This document shows, one piece after another, positions 18,249 through 25,328 of a stretch of DNA of 39,191 bases. Source of the DNA: Cytophagales bacterium (lineage in GTDB: Bacteria > Bacteroidota > Bacteroidia > Cytophagales > Cyclobacteriaceae). The DNA is taken from the NCBI GenBank assembly GCA_022360015.1, contig JAKSDQ010000027.1, positions 1 through 39,191 of the forward strand, in the 5' to 3' direction. Under the pieces are notes generated by a model. That model made no database searches and had not been told where the DNA came from. It worked only from the letters and a program-made list of their open reading frames with translations. The first letter of the stretch is position 1. Each line of letters opens with the position of its first letter. The translations under genes and the position numbers were made by a program.

Positions 18249-18775
18249 TAATAGCTTCCCTGGTTTAACAATTCTTAACGCCGTCTCTGCAGAGAAGAAT
18301 CCGGGTTGTTAATTTATTAATAAAGTGTTTGAATATGTGTTGTTATCATTAGACATGACAGTTCTATCAGTAGCATAAAAGGCCTTTTTTATTTACTTAA
18401 CCAGGTTTTCCTTTTAGATTTCAGACTTTACCACAGACCTTTTTGATGAACGAGCTTTTCCTTGTACTTCAAGATATGAGATAAAAAAGTATATTAAAAG
18501 TCGTTATTTTTATCCCCCCTTTTTTCATGTAAGTTTTACACCATTAATATTTTTTTTTATTTATCAAAAATGATGGAAAATTACACAAATTGTGTAATGA
18601 AGTACTCATACGGGCACATAACATGTATACTTGAACCAGCTACTTTACGAGTGATTGTTCTTCTATAAGAAGATAGACGCTTCGACCTATTGTTTGGGCA
18701 CAAAGGCTTGTAGAAGCTTATGATTTCTTTATCGCAAAATATCATTTATTCATCGAAATAGGGCTTGTATCCATC
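18249..18775. other. Intergenic region with compound inverted repeat
   Basis: About 530 bases without a credible gene between the divergent susC and 3D-domain genes. It contains an inverted repeat TTAACAA (18265-18271)/TTGTTAA (18306-18312) enclosing a further arm pair ATTCTT/AAGAAT and a perfect 12-bp palindrome TCTCTGCAGAGA (18284-18295). Several T-rich and A-rich runs follow. No RNA gene was recognised. Confidence 0.45.
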
Positions 18776-18804
18776 TTTAAACCTAAACATTTTTAGTATT
18801 TTTG
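18776..18804 (+). promoter_or_regulatory. Candidate promoter of the 3D-domain gene
   Basis: TATTTTTG (18797-18804) fits the -7 consensus, with TTTA (18776-18779) 17 bases upstream as an imperfect -33 element. It would give a leader of roughly 120 bases. Confidence 0.35.
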
Positions 18805-18902
18805 AGTATGAGTTAGGGTTACTTATTCAGGATGTTGAAATAAACATGTAATCTTATTCAATATCTGAATAGCCAAATTGGCACGGAATTTATAGTAAGG
18901 TT

Positions 18903-18938
18903 ATGAAAATTGGATTAACTAACCCTAAAGAGCAGTGA
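18903..18938 (+). other. Possible 11-codon leader ORF overlapping the next start
   Basis: ATG at 18903 opens MKIGLTNPKEQ. Its TGA stop (18936-18938) overlaps the GTG start codon (18935) of the 3D-domain gene in the arrangement GTGA. This is the layout of a translationally coupled leader peptide. It could also be chance. Confidence 0.25.
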
Positions 18939-19486
18939 AACGGATTTTAAGCAACCCATATTTGTTGGCGTTTGTTTTGTTGGTGCCAGCATTGTTGAGT
19001 TTTACAAATGATGAAACTACAAGCGAAAACCTAAGTGAAGACCTAACTGAAGCATTAATCGGACCGGAACGCGGGGAGCTTACCAATGTTAATAACCGTG
19101 CAGGATTATTTGCCGACTTAGTACCCAGCTTCAACGTTACAATAACGATGTATGAGCCAGTTGCAAGCCAAACTGATGATACGCCAAACATTACAGCCGA
19201 CGGCACCAGGTTTGAAATTCCTGTAGCAGGTGATTATAAATATGTGGCACTGAGCAGAAACTTGCTGAAAAGATGGGGAGGAAACTTTGATTATGGTGAT
19301 TTCATCATCATCAGAGGTGCAGGGGGCAAAAGTGGAAAATACCAGGTCAGAGATACGATGAATCCAAGATTTGTCAATTATGTAGATATTCTCGAGTCTC
19401 CGGGTACAGGGCCTTACAAATATGAAAATGCGATCATAGTAAAACACAAACCGAACAATACACAACAACCAAAGGACGTTAATTGA
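18935..19486 (+). CDS. 3D-domain / double-psi beta-barrel exported protein
   Basis: 183 aa. The GTG start gives MKRILSNPYLLAFVLLVPALLSF, a signal peptide or anchor (hydrophobic 9-23). The C-terminal part (about 68-172) resembles 3D-type/RlpA-like double-psi barrels: VTITMYEPVASQTDDTPNIT, then FEIP, YVALSRNLLKRWGG, FDYGDFIIIRGAGG and the Asp-containing end YQVRDTMNPRFVNYVDILE. Related barrels occur in peptidoglycan-active proteins such as MltA and RlpA, but catalytic activity cannot be claimed. Residues 25-60 are acidic and of low complexity. The DUF4468-like gene begins 21 bases downstream and is probably co-transcribed. Confidence 0.75.
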   Translation: MKRILSNPYLLAFVLLVPALLSFTNDETTSENLSEDLTEALIGPERGELTNVNNRAGLFADLVPSFNVTITMYEPVASQTDDTPNITADGTRFEIPVAGDYKYVALSRNLLKRWGGNFDYGDFIIIRGAGGKSGKYQVRDTMNPRFVNYVDILESPGTGPYKYENAIIVKHKPNNTQQPKDVN

Positions 19487-19506
19487 ACTGTAAAAGCAAT
19501 GACCTT

Positions 19507-20073
19507 ATGAGAACCTTATTAACACTACTATTGATTGTCGGCGGCTTATTTATAAGTCCGTTGCGCGCGCAGGAGCGGGTTGGGGTCAACCTACTCAGTT
19601 TTTCTGAAGAAGTAAGCATTGAAGGCACAGCCAAGGAAGCGCTTTATGAAAAAGCGAAGTATTTGTTCGAGAACAAATTCAACAAATCCCCATATTATTT
19701 AAGAATGAACAAGAACTCCGGAACGCTGTCAGGCGGCGGTGTGGAAAAATTTAAGATCTCAGGAATTTCGAGATCCGCAAAACCACTTTTAAACTATAAG
19801 GTGGTCATGGTCGTAAGGGATAATGGCTATTCACTGAAAGTAACGGATTTCTACTACAAAAAGACTGTGCGTAAATCCAGTCAAAGTGTTAAAAAGTTTT
19901 TGTTTGTCAATCCCGAATCATCCAAAAAGAGCCAGACAATCCATAAAAAGCTAAAGAAGGAAGCAACTATGATCGCCCAAAATGTCAGGGATGAAGTAAG
20001 AAAAGAACTATATAAAAGTGCCAGTAGTGATATTGCTACCAATGAAGCTTCGGCTGAAAACGTTCACTGGTAA
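19507..20073 (+). CDS. DUF4468-like (TBP-like fold) exported protein
   Basis: 188 aa from the ATG at 19507 (MRTLLTLLLIVGGLF), which gives a clean signal peptide cleaved near LRAQ/E. A TTG 24 bases upstream is in frame but would add a charged extension before the signal. The pattern SIEGTAKEALYEKAKYLFEN, followed by GTLSGGG, FKISG and YSLKVTDFYYKK, resembles DUF4468 proteins of Bacteroidota, which have a TBP-like fold and unknown function. The Lys/Ser-rich C-terminal part may be helical. It ends at a strong bidirectional terminator. Confidence 0.7.
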   Translation: MRTLLTLLLIVGGLFISPLRAQERVGVNLLSFSEEVSIEGTAKEALYEKAKYLFENKFNKSPYYLRMNKNSGTLSGGGVEKFKISGISRSAKPLLNYKVVMVVRDNGYSLKVTDFYYKKTVRKSSQSVKKFLFVNPESSKKSQTIHKKLKKEATMIAQNVRDEVRKELYKSASSDIATNEASAENVHW

Positions 20074-20113
20074 CTTATTATGCCTCGCATACGCTAAACA
20101 ATTACCATATATC

Positions 20114-20146
20114 AAAAAGCCCTGTCTATTTTAGCCAGGGTTTTTT
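20114..20146. terminator. Bidirectional terminator between convergent genes
   Basis: An 11-bp stem with one G-U pair (20114-20124 with 20136-20146) has an A5 run on the left arm and T6 on the right, so it works in both directions. Its right end overlaps the stop codon of the minus-strand gene at 20145. Confidence 0.85.
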
Positions 20147-20831
20147 ATTTTTTCTTTTTGAAGTCTCCTCTTTTGATCGATTTCACTAACTCAGCCCAGG
20201 CAAATGGATTGAGTAAGGCGCTGGTAGGATTAGGATTGTAAAGAAACCGGTTATGGGCCGTGTAGAATTGTTGGTTGACAAAGCCTCTGTAAGCTTCCCG
20301 GCCATCCATGGGCAGGGTTTCTGCTATTCTGGCTAAAACTTCGGCCCCCATATTATCTTGTGAAAAATTATTTGAGGGCAACTGCAGGGCTAAAACAGCC
20401 TGTTTGAAGTCTTTTTCGGTTGGAAAAGGAAATATCTCTACCTCTTCCAGATAGGTAGTGTCGGGCTTAAGTTCAAAAAATTCTGTGATGTTTTCCCCAC
20501 GATCTCCGGGAATAACATAAAGAATTCTTTCAAAACCAATCGCACTAATTATTACACTGTCACCAACCAAAGCCGGCATTGAGAAATAACCGTACAAATT
20601 TGAAGTTGTACCCCTTCCTGCTTTCGGGACATAAACGTGCACACCCGGAACGCCCGTGGTACTGTCCGCCCCTACCACAACCCCTGAAAACTGAACAATT
20701 TGCTTATCCTTTGTGGTAACTTCTTGTGCCCTGGCATCCATTATTACCAAAACACCAAACACCAGTGTCACAGCCAAAAGCTTATAAAAAGCAGGTGTAG
20801 CAGCGGTCAATATGATTTCAAACTTCTTCAA
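20145..20831 (-). CDS. CarboxypepD_reg-like domain exported protein
   Basis: 228 aa. A long N-terminal signal (hydrophobic 17-30, cleavage near ARAQ/E) precedes a carboxypeptidase-regulatory-like beta-sandwich at about 47-122 (FSGVVVGADSTTGVPGVHV, GRGTTSNLYGYFSM, DSVIISAIGFE), the same domain type as at the N-terminus of SusC. The remaining C-terminal part is of unknown function and ends in four lysines. Proteins of this plan are common in Cytophagales beside a small regulator and a HAD phosphatase. Function is not known. It is divergent from the ArsR-type gene. Confidence 0.75.
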   Translation of the reverse strand: MKKFEIILTAATPAFYKLLAVTLVFGVLVIMDARAQEVTTKDKQIVQFSGVVVGADSTTGVPGVHVYVPKAGRGTTSNLYGYFSMPALVGDSVIISAIGFERILYVIPGDRGENITEFFELKPDTTYLEEVEIFPFPTEKDFKQAVLALQLPSNNFSQDNMGAEVLARIAETLPMDGREAYRGFVNQQFYTAHNRFLYNPNPTSALLNPFAWAELVKSIKRGDFKKKK

Positions 20832-20890
20832 TACACTAAATTTACACCAAAAATTCTTTATTAAGTGTTACTTAACTTATAAAAATAATG

Positions 20891-20902
20891 ATTAATATTA
20901 AT
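20891..20902. promoter_or_regulatory. AT palindrome in the divergent regulator gap
   Basis: ATTAATATTAAT is a perfect 12-bp palindrome, 57 bases before the ArsR-type start and 60 bases before the divergent start. It could be the autoregulatory operator, but AT-rich palindromes are frequent in this DNA. Confidence 0.25.
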
Positions 20903-20958
20903 TTAAATGCAGTAATGGTATAAAAGGTTTCTTTTTCAATCGTTGATTATATACGAAA

Positions 20959-21342
20959 ATGAGATTAAAGAATTTTAGTTTAAGCCCTGGCACCCAGTTC
21001 TTTAAGTCTTTTGCCGATGAATCGAGGGTAAGGATATTATTTCTTTTATATCATGATCACGAGTTGAGCATTTCTGATATTGAAAATATACTAGACTTTA
21101 CGCAAACAAAAACCAGTCGACATTTGATCTACTTAAAGAATGCCGGGTTAGTCAGCTCCCGGAAGGAAGATCAATGGGTGTTTTATTCTTTAAAAGAAGA
21201 GGTAAAGGATTTTGTCAATCAAATCTTTCAGTTTTTAAGCAAAGACCAGATTTTGTTGAGAGATCTGGAAACGTATGAGATACTAAATTCCAACAGGGAG
21301 CTATCTATCAATAAAATTCAACGCAAAACCTGGCCACATTGA
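20959..21342 (+). CDS. ArsR/HTH-5 family transcriptional regulator
   Basis: 127 aa winged-helix regulator. The pattern FFKSFADESRVRILFLLYHDHELSISDIENIL leads into the recognition helix TQTKTSRHLIYLKNAGLVSS and the wing DQWVFYSL (about 15-75), typical of ArsR-family repressors. No cysteine occurs in the alpha3 or N-terminal metal-binding positions, so metal sensing of the classical ArsR/SmtB kind is unlikely. Its TGA stop overlaps the start of the following HAD gene. The target is unknown. Confidence 0.85.
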   Translation: MRLKNFSLSPGTQFFKSFADESRVRILFLLYHDHELSISDIENILDFTQTKTSRHLIYLKNAGLVSSRKEDQWVFYSLKEEVKDFVNQIFQFLSKDQILLRDLETYEILNSNRELSINKIQRKTWPH

Positions 21343-22040
21343 CCTTGAAAAAATACCATCACATATTTTTTGACCTGGATCATACCCTTTGGGACTTTGA
21401 TAAAAATGCTACGGAAACGTTGATAGATCTATACCGGCAATTTGAATTAATGAGCTTCAACCTTTTTTCAGAATTCGCCCTGGTAGAAAAGTTTATGGAG
21501 GTAAACAACCACTTGTGGGATTTATACAATGTCGGAAAAATTGATAAGGTTGAAATTAGGGAAAAAAGATTTACCATTATTTTCATGGATTTAGGCCTGA
21601 CGCCGGAACAGGTTCCCCCGGATTTCGGGGAGGTTTATTTGCAGTCCTGCCCCAAAAAAACAAACATCATGCCCTACACATTAGAGATCCTTGATTATTT
21701 GCAGGAGAAATATGAATTATGCATTATAACCAATGGGTTCGACGACGTACAGGATACTAAATTAACCAGTGCCAACATCAAAAAATACTTTAAGCAAATC
21801 GTCACTCCCGAATCTGCCGGTTCGAAAAAACCACAGAAGGAAATATTTGAATACGCCCTGGGGCTTGCCAGGGCGGAGGTGAATAAAAGCATCATGGTGG
21901 GTGATAATTTGCAGACTGATATTCAGGGGGCAAGGCGTGTAAACATGGATCAAATCTTTTACAATCCAAATGATCTGTTTCACAAAGAAAAGGTAACCTA
22001 CGAAATAAACTGTCTGAGTGAAATGGTAAAGATACTATAG
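21339..22040 (+). CDS. YjjG-family HAD hydrolase (noncanonical pyrimidine nucleotidase type)
   Basis: 233 aa HAD-superfamily phosphatase. Motif I is FFDLDHTLWDF (nucleophile Asp12 and general acid Asp14), motif II is IITNGF, motif III is the lysine in GSKKPQKEIF, and motif IV is MVGDNLQTDIQGA. The cap region with HLWDLYNVGKID is like that of YjjG, which dephosphorylates nucleoside monophosphates in house-cleaning. Two TTG codons can start it: 21339, overlapping the ArsR stop as TTGA, or 21345, giving MKKYHHIFFD. The second matches relatives better and the first suggests coupling. Confidence 0.85.
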   Translation: MTLKKYHHIFFDLDHTLWDFDKNATETLIDLYRQFELMSFNLFSEFALVEKFMEVNNHLWDLYNVGKIDKVEIREKRFTIIFMDLGLTPEQVPPDFGEVYLQSCPKKTNIMPYTLEILDYLQEKYELCIITNGFDDVQDTKLTSANIKKYFKQIVTPESAGSKKPQKEIFEYALGLARAEVNKSIMVGDNLQTDIQGARRVNMDQIFYNPNDLFHKEKVTYEINCLSEMVKIL

Positions 22041-22100
22041 TGCTGACAAGCCAGGAGATCGATGGTATAGAAATTATTAAAATAAAATAGACTGTTTATT

Positions 22101-22108
22101 TAAATTTG
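22101..22108 (+). promoter_or_regulatory. Candidate -7 element upstream of pruA
   Basis: TAAATTTG fits TAnnTTTG and lies 92 bases before the pruA ATG. No good -33 element is seen at the expected distance. Confidence 0.35.
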
Positions 22109-22199
22109 CCGATGATTTTATAAAATTGCGGTCCCATTGAATATGAAGTTTTAAATATGCTCAAAGTTTAAATTAACAAGAAATAAAACCCATACTATA

Positions 22200-23831
22200 A
22201 TGCTTAAAGGATTTTTTAATGTCCCCATTCCTGAAAATGAGCCTGTAAAAAGTTATGCGCCAAATTCTGCCGAAAGAGCAGCTTTAAAATCGGCTATCGA
22301 GGAGGCAAGATCTTCAAAAGTCGATATTCCCATGTATATTGGCGGTGAAAGGGTAACTACCGGACGGAAGTTACCGCTGAATCCCCCACACGACCATCAG
22401 CATGTGCTGGGTCATTTTAGTGAAGGGGATTCGGATCATGTCAAACAGGCTATAGATGCAGCCATGGCTGCTAAGGAATCCTGGGCTGGTATGTCATGGG
22501 AACACCGGGCAAGTATATTTCTAAAGGCGGCCGAATTATTGGCGGGCCCTTACCGGTATAAAATCAACGCTGCCACCATGTTGGGGCAATCAAAGAATGC
22601 TTACCAGGCAGAAATTGATTCGGCCTGCGAGCTGATTGATTTCCTAAGGTTCAATGTGAGTTACATGGCTGAGATTTACAAGCAACAGCCGGACTCCGCC
22701 CCTGGCACCTGGAACCGGATCGAACAGCGGCCGCTGGAAGGGTTTGTGTTTGCCCTTACTCCATTTAATTTTACTGCGATTGCCGGCAACCTGCCTTCCG
22801 CACCTGCTATGATGGGCAATACCGTGGTTTGGAAACCAGCCTACCAGCAGATTTACGCCGCCAATGTGATTATGGAAGTGTTTCAACAAGCCGGCCTTCC
22901 CGATGGTGTGATTAATATGATTTACGTAGATGGCCCTGTGGCCGGGGAAGTGATCTTTAATCATCCCGACTTTGCAGGCCTGCACTTTACCGGAAGTACC
23001 AAGGTATTTCAACAATTATGGAAAACTATCGGCGAAAATATTCACAAATACAAATCCTACCCCAGGATCGTTGGAGAAACCGGAGGTAAAGACTTCATTG
23101 TGGCCCATCGATCGGCGAGTACCCGGGAAGTGGCCACTGCTATTACACGGGGCGCCTTTGAATATCAGGGGCAAAAATGTTCAGCAGCTTCAAGGGCTTA
23201 CATTCCCTCAGGCATGTGGGAGGCGTTGAAAAAACTTGTGGTAAATGATGTTAAAGATATCAATATGGGTGTCGTGGAGGACTTTTCAAACTTTTTTAAC
23301 GCAGTCATTGACAAAAAGGCCTTTGATAAGATTACAGGATATATCGACCAGGCCGGCAAAAGTGATCTGGTTGAAATACTGGCTGGCGGCAGTTATGATA
23401 AGTCATCCGGGTATTTTATCCAGCCTACCGTTTTACTAACCAAAGATCCACAATATATAACCATGTGTGAAGAGATATTTGGCCCGGTTATTACCATTTA
23501 TGTTTACCAGGAAGACCGTTTTGAGGAAACGCTGGAATTGATTGATCAGACGTCACCTTATGCCTTAACAGGCGCCTTGTTTGCTACTGACCGTTATGCC
23601 ATTGAACTGGCATCGAATAAGTTGGTAAATGCTGCCGGTAACTTCTACATCAATGACAAACCTACCGGTGCGGTCGTTGGTCAGCAGCCTTTTGGCGGGG
23701 CAAGAGGATCAGGCACCAACGATAAAGCCGGTTCAATGATCAACCTGTTGCGGTGGGTTTCGCCCAGAACTATCAAGGAAACCCTGGTTCCATCCACAGA
23801 TTTTAGATATCCTTTTATGGAAACGCAATAA
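22200..23831 (+). CDS. pruA: L-glutamate gamma-semialdehyde (P5C) dehydrogenase
   Basis: 543 aa aldehyde dehydrogenase of the ALDH4A1-like type, which oxidises P5C/glutamate semialdehyde to glutamate with NAD in proline and arginine breakdown. Catalytic residues are Cys327 (GQKCSAASRAY) and the general base Glu293 (VGETGGKDF). The NAD-binding pattern FTGST is at 263-267, and FALTPFNFTAIAGNLPSAPA (184-203) is typical. There is no proline dehydrogenase domain fused or adjacent, so this is a monofunctional enzyme like the eukaryotic form. Its last 66 bases and the following 48 bases recur at 25183-25296. Confidence 0.96.
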   Translation: MLKGFFNVPIPENEPVKSYAPNSAERAALKSAIEEARSSKVDIPMYIGGERVTTGRKLPLNPPHDHQHVLGHFSEGDSDHVKQAIDAAMAAKESWAGMSWEHRASIFLKAAELLAGPYRYKINAATMLGQSKNAYQAEIDSACELIDFLRFNVSYMAEIYKQQPDSAPGTWNRIEQRPLEGFVFALTPFNFTAIAGNLPSAPAMMGNTVVWKPAYQQIYAANVIMEVFQQAGLPDGVINMIYVDGPVAGEVIFNHPDFAGLHFTGSTKVFQQLWKTIGENIHKYKSYPRIVGETGGKDFIVAHRSASTREVATAITRGAFEYQGQKCSAASRAYIPSGMWEALKKLVVNDVKDINMGVVEDFSNFFNAVIDKKAFDKITGYIDQAGKSDLVEILAGGSYDKSSGYFIQPTVLLTKDPQYITMCEEIFGPVITIYVYQEDRFEETLELIDQTSPYALTGALFATDRYAIELASNKLVNAAGNFYINDKPTGAVVGQQPFGGARGSGTNDKAGSMINLLRWVSPRTIKETLVPSTDFRYPFMETQ

Positions 23832-23879
23832 AAATCTGAAAAACCGGAATAAACACCTGGCTGACTCAATGTATAATTG
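23766..23879. repeat. Left 114-bp direct repeat (pruA 3' end, genuine copy)
   Basis: Covers the final 22 codons of pruA, including the stop, and 48 bases beyond. The copy at 25183-25296 is identical except for two substitutions (23823 A to G, 23845 C to G), with a constant offset of 1,417. Past 23879 the two copies diverge abruptly. Confidence 0.95.
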
Positions 23880-23919
23880 AAAATCTAATCATGGGCTTTT
23901 GATGCAGGCAAGGTGAAAT
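23879..23919. repeat. Short dispersed repeat, copy A
   Basis: Starts exactly where the left direct repeat ends. It shares the core GGCTTTTGAwGCAGGC, then GGTGAAAT, with 27336-27377 at roughly 85 percent identity allowing small gaps. It lies just before the ATG of the orphan lipoprotein. Confidence 0.6.
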
Positions 23920-23923
23920 AGAT

Positions 23924-24421
23924 ATGTACGAGTTTAAAACTAATATCCATAATTACAATAAAAGGAATAACCTTTGCGCGGTTACAGCGACAAAAGGACA
24001 AATATTTTTTTGTCTGGCAGTTTTAATTAGTTCATGTTTAATGAGTTCGTGTGCGCGTCCTCTTTTCATGATAAATGCCAGTGATCAGAAATTGCTACTT
24101 TTTAAGGACAAGTCAGTAGTAGATAGTATTGCTCTATTTACAAATAGTCATTTAGAATACAAATTATTAGGGAGTACGCTCTATTATACGGATAATTTGG
24201 TCACGCCAGGTCGGTTAAACCTAAACTTGTATAAAGTAGAAATCGAGCATGATAAATTCCGGAAACCACTAGTAAGCCATCTGGGTAGTTACGACATGGA
24301 TTATTGGTTGCTAGAAAGAATTAAGATTAAAAACAATGAAGTTCTTCTTAAAGTTACTCAAGTCGGGGAAGGGCTCACCACAACCAAAAAGTTCTCGCTT
24401 GATTCGTTGTTTCAAAAATAA
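23924..24421 (+). CDS. Orphan putative lipoprotein
   Basis: 165 aa, not recognised. A polar N-terminal stretch of about 25 residues precedes a hydrophobic segment (27-40) ending in LMSSC, a plausible lipobox with Cys43. The mature part is beta-prone (LLLFKDKSVVDSIALF, LYYTDNL, LNLYKVEIEHD). No earlier or later start codon gives a shorter signal, so the long N-region is odd. It lies inside the segment bounded by the pruA repeats and has no visible partner on its strand. Confidence 0.55.
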   Translation: MYEFKTNIHNYNKRNNLCAVTATKGQIFFCLAVLISSCLMSSCARPLFMINASDQKLLLFKDKSVVDSIALFTNSHLEYKLLGSTLYYTDNLVTPGRLNLNLYKVEIEHDKFRKPLVSHLGSYDMDYWLLERIKIKNNEVLLKVTQVGEGLTTTKKFSLDSLFQK

Positions 24422-24452
24422 TTCTTTGACCGGTTGTTGATGCGTTATTCTC

Positions 24453-24710
24453 TCACTCAGCGCTATTCGCAGGCCACGTTGAGAAAAAGAGAAGAGGCAA
24501 TAAACTGCTTCTTTTTATTTTTTTGAAGAAAAAAGGAAACAAATGATCAGATTTATGCACATTCCGGCTTTTTGGCAGCGTGAGACTTACAGGAGGTAAT
24601 GCATCGTTAGAAAACCAGGCATCATCATAATGAAATTCATAACTTTTAAGGTTATTTTGTGTCAAAATTCCTGCTAACAGCCCATTATGGTAGACTTTTG
24701 CACTGCGCAT
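24453..24710 (-). pseudogene. hipS: Truncated HipS (HipA N-terminal subdomain) remnant
   Basis: The first 60 codons encode the HipA N-terminal subdomain: MRSAKVYHNGLLAGILTQNN, then YHFDD-like YEFHYDDAWF, PPVSLTLPKS and HLFPFFF. In Bacteroidota HipS-type proteins I expect a Met-Leu-Ser-Glu-Gly stretch after FPFFF. Here the frame turns into an unrelated Lys- and Ser-rich tail from about 24527 down to the stop. The gene is therefore cut off after roughly half of the domain and no HipT kinase follows. It begins 3 bases after the stop of the hipB remnant, the normal layout of a hipBST operon. Confidence 0.7.
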
Positions 24711-24713
24711 TTA

Positions 24714-24930
24714 TCAAAACTCCGGTTGTTTAACTTGCCATTTCAGCTCTATACCCAACACCTTAGTTAGCTTGGTCAGCGTTTCGAATGTTGGGTTACT
24801 TTTACCACTTTCTAATGCTTTCAGAGTTTGTAACCCTACATCTGATAGATAGCTCAGCAAGATGTTCCTGCGTTCTTCCTAAAAGCTCACGTCTCTTTTT
24901 GAGGGTTTCAACTAATTCTTGCAGGTGCAC
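24714..24930 (-). pseudogene. hipB: Frameshifted HipB-type HTH antitoxin
   Basis: Read on the minus strand from GTG at 24930, frame one gives HLQELVETLKKRRELLGRTQ then EHLAELS, and another frame continues SDVGLQTLKALESGKSNPTF and ETLTKLTKVLGIELKW to a TGA at 24714. Together they form a 70-aa Xre/HipB helix-turn-helix protein. The two parts are separated by a 4-base tandem duplication (GATAGATA on the plus strand, 24844-24851). Removing one GATA restores an uninterrupted frame. As written, no functional antitoxin is made unless slippage occurs. Confidence 0.8.
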
Positions 24931-25182
24931 TATATGGCTCTTTTTATTGCAAAGTCAGACAATAAATCTTATTTTCCACCAAAAAGAACATTAAATTTCA
25001 CTTTTTAGATCCAACCAAAACGAAAGGGAAAACATCATTCTTAACATTCTCAAAATCAAAATTTTAACAACCCTAATCCCTGAAAATAAAATCAATAATT
25101 ACCTCCAATGATGTAGTGTGCCTGAAAAATTTTAACTGATTGATAGTCAGATTTTTAAATCAAAATCGTGTCAAACTCGGGA
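24931..25182. other. Non-coding right part of the repeat-bounded segment
   Basis: About 250 AT-rich bases upstream of the hipB remnant with no gene, RNA or clear promoter. It ends abruptly at the right pruA repeat. Confidence 0.6.
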
Positions 25183-25296
25183 AGAACTATCAAGGAAACC
25201 CTGGTTCCATCCACAGATTTTAGATATCCTTTTATGGAAGCGCAATAAAAATCTGAAAAACGGGAATAAACACCTGGCTGACTCAATGTATAATTG
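25183..25296. repeat. Right 114-bp direct repeat (displaced pruA 3' end)
   Basis: A copy of 23766-23879 with two mismatches, detached from the pruA reading frame. Unlike the left copy it continues into the full second arm of the hairpin at 25278-25306, so this is the side that retains the original downstream flank. Confidence 0.95.
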
Positions 25297-25306
25297 GGTG
25301 AGTCAG
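25278..25306. terminator. Hairpin, likely original pruA terminator
   Basis: cTGACTCA (25278-25285) and TGAGTCAg (25299-25306) make an 8-bp perfect stem with a 13-base loop. The T run is poor on both strands. In the left repeat the same first arm exists, but the second arm has been replaced by the inserted segment. Confidence 0.45.
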
Positions 25307-25328
25307 GGTCTTATGACACACTTCCAGG

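Noticed and set aside
24788-24994. Plus-strand ORF of 68 codons across the hipB region
   Set aside because: It is antisense to a recognisable helix-turn-helix coding sequence and shows no protein features of its own.
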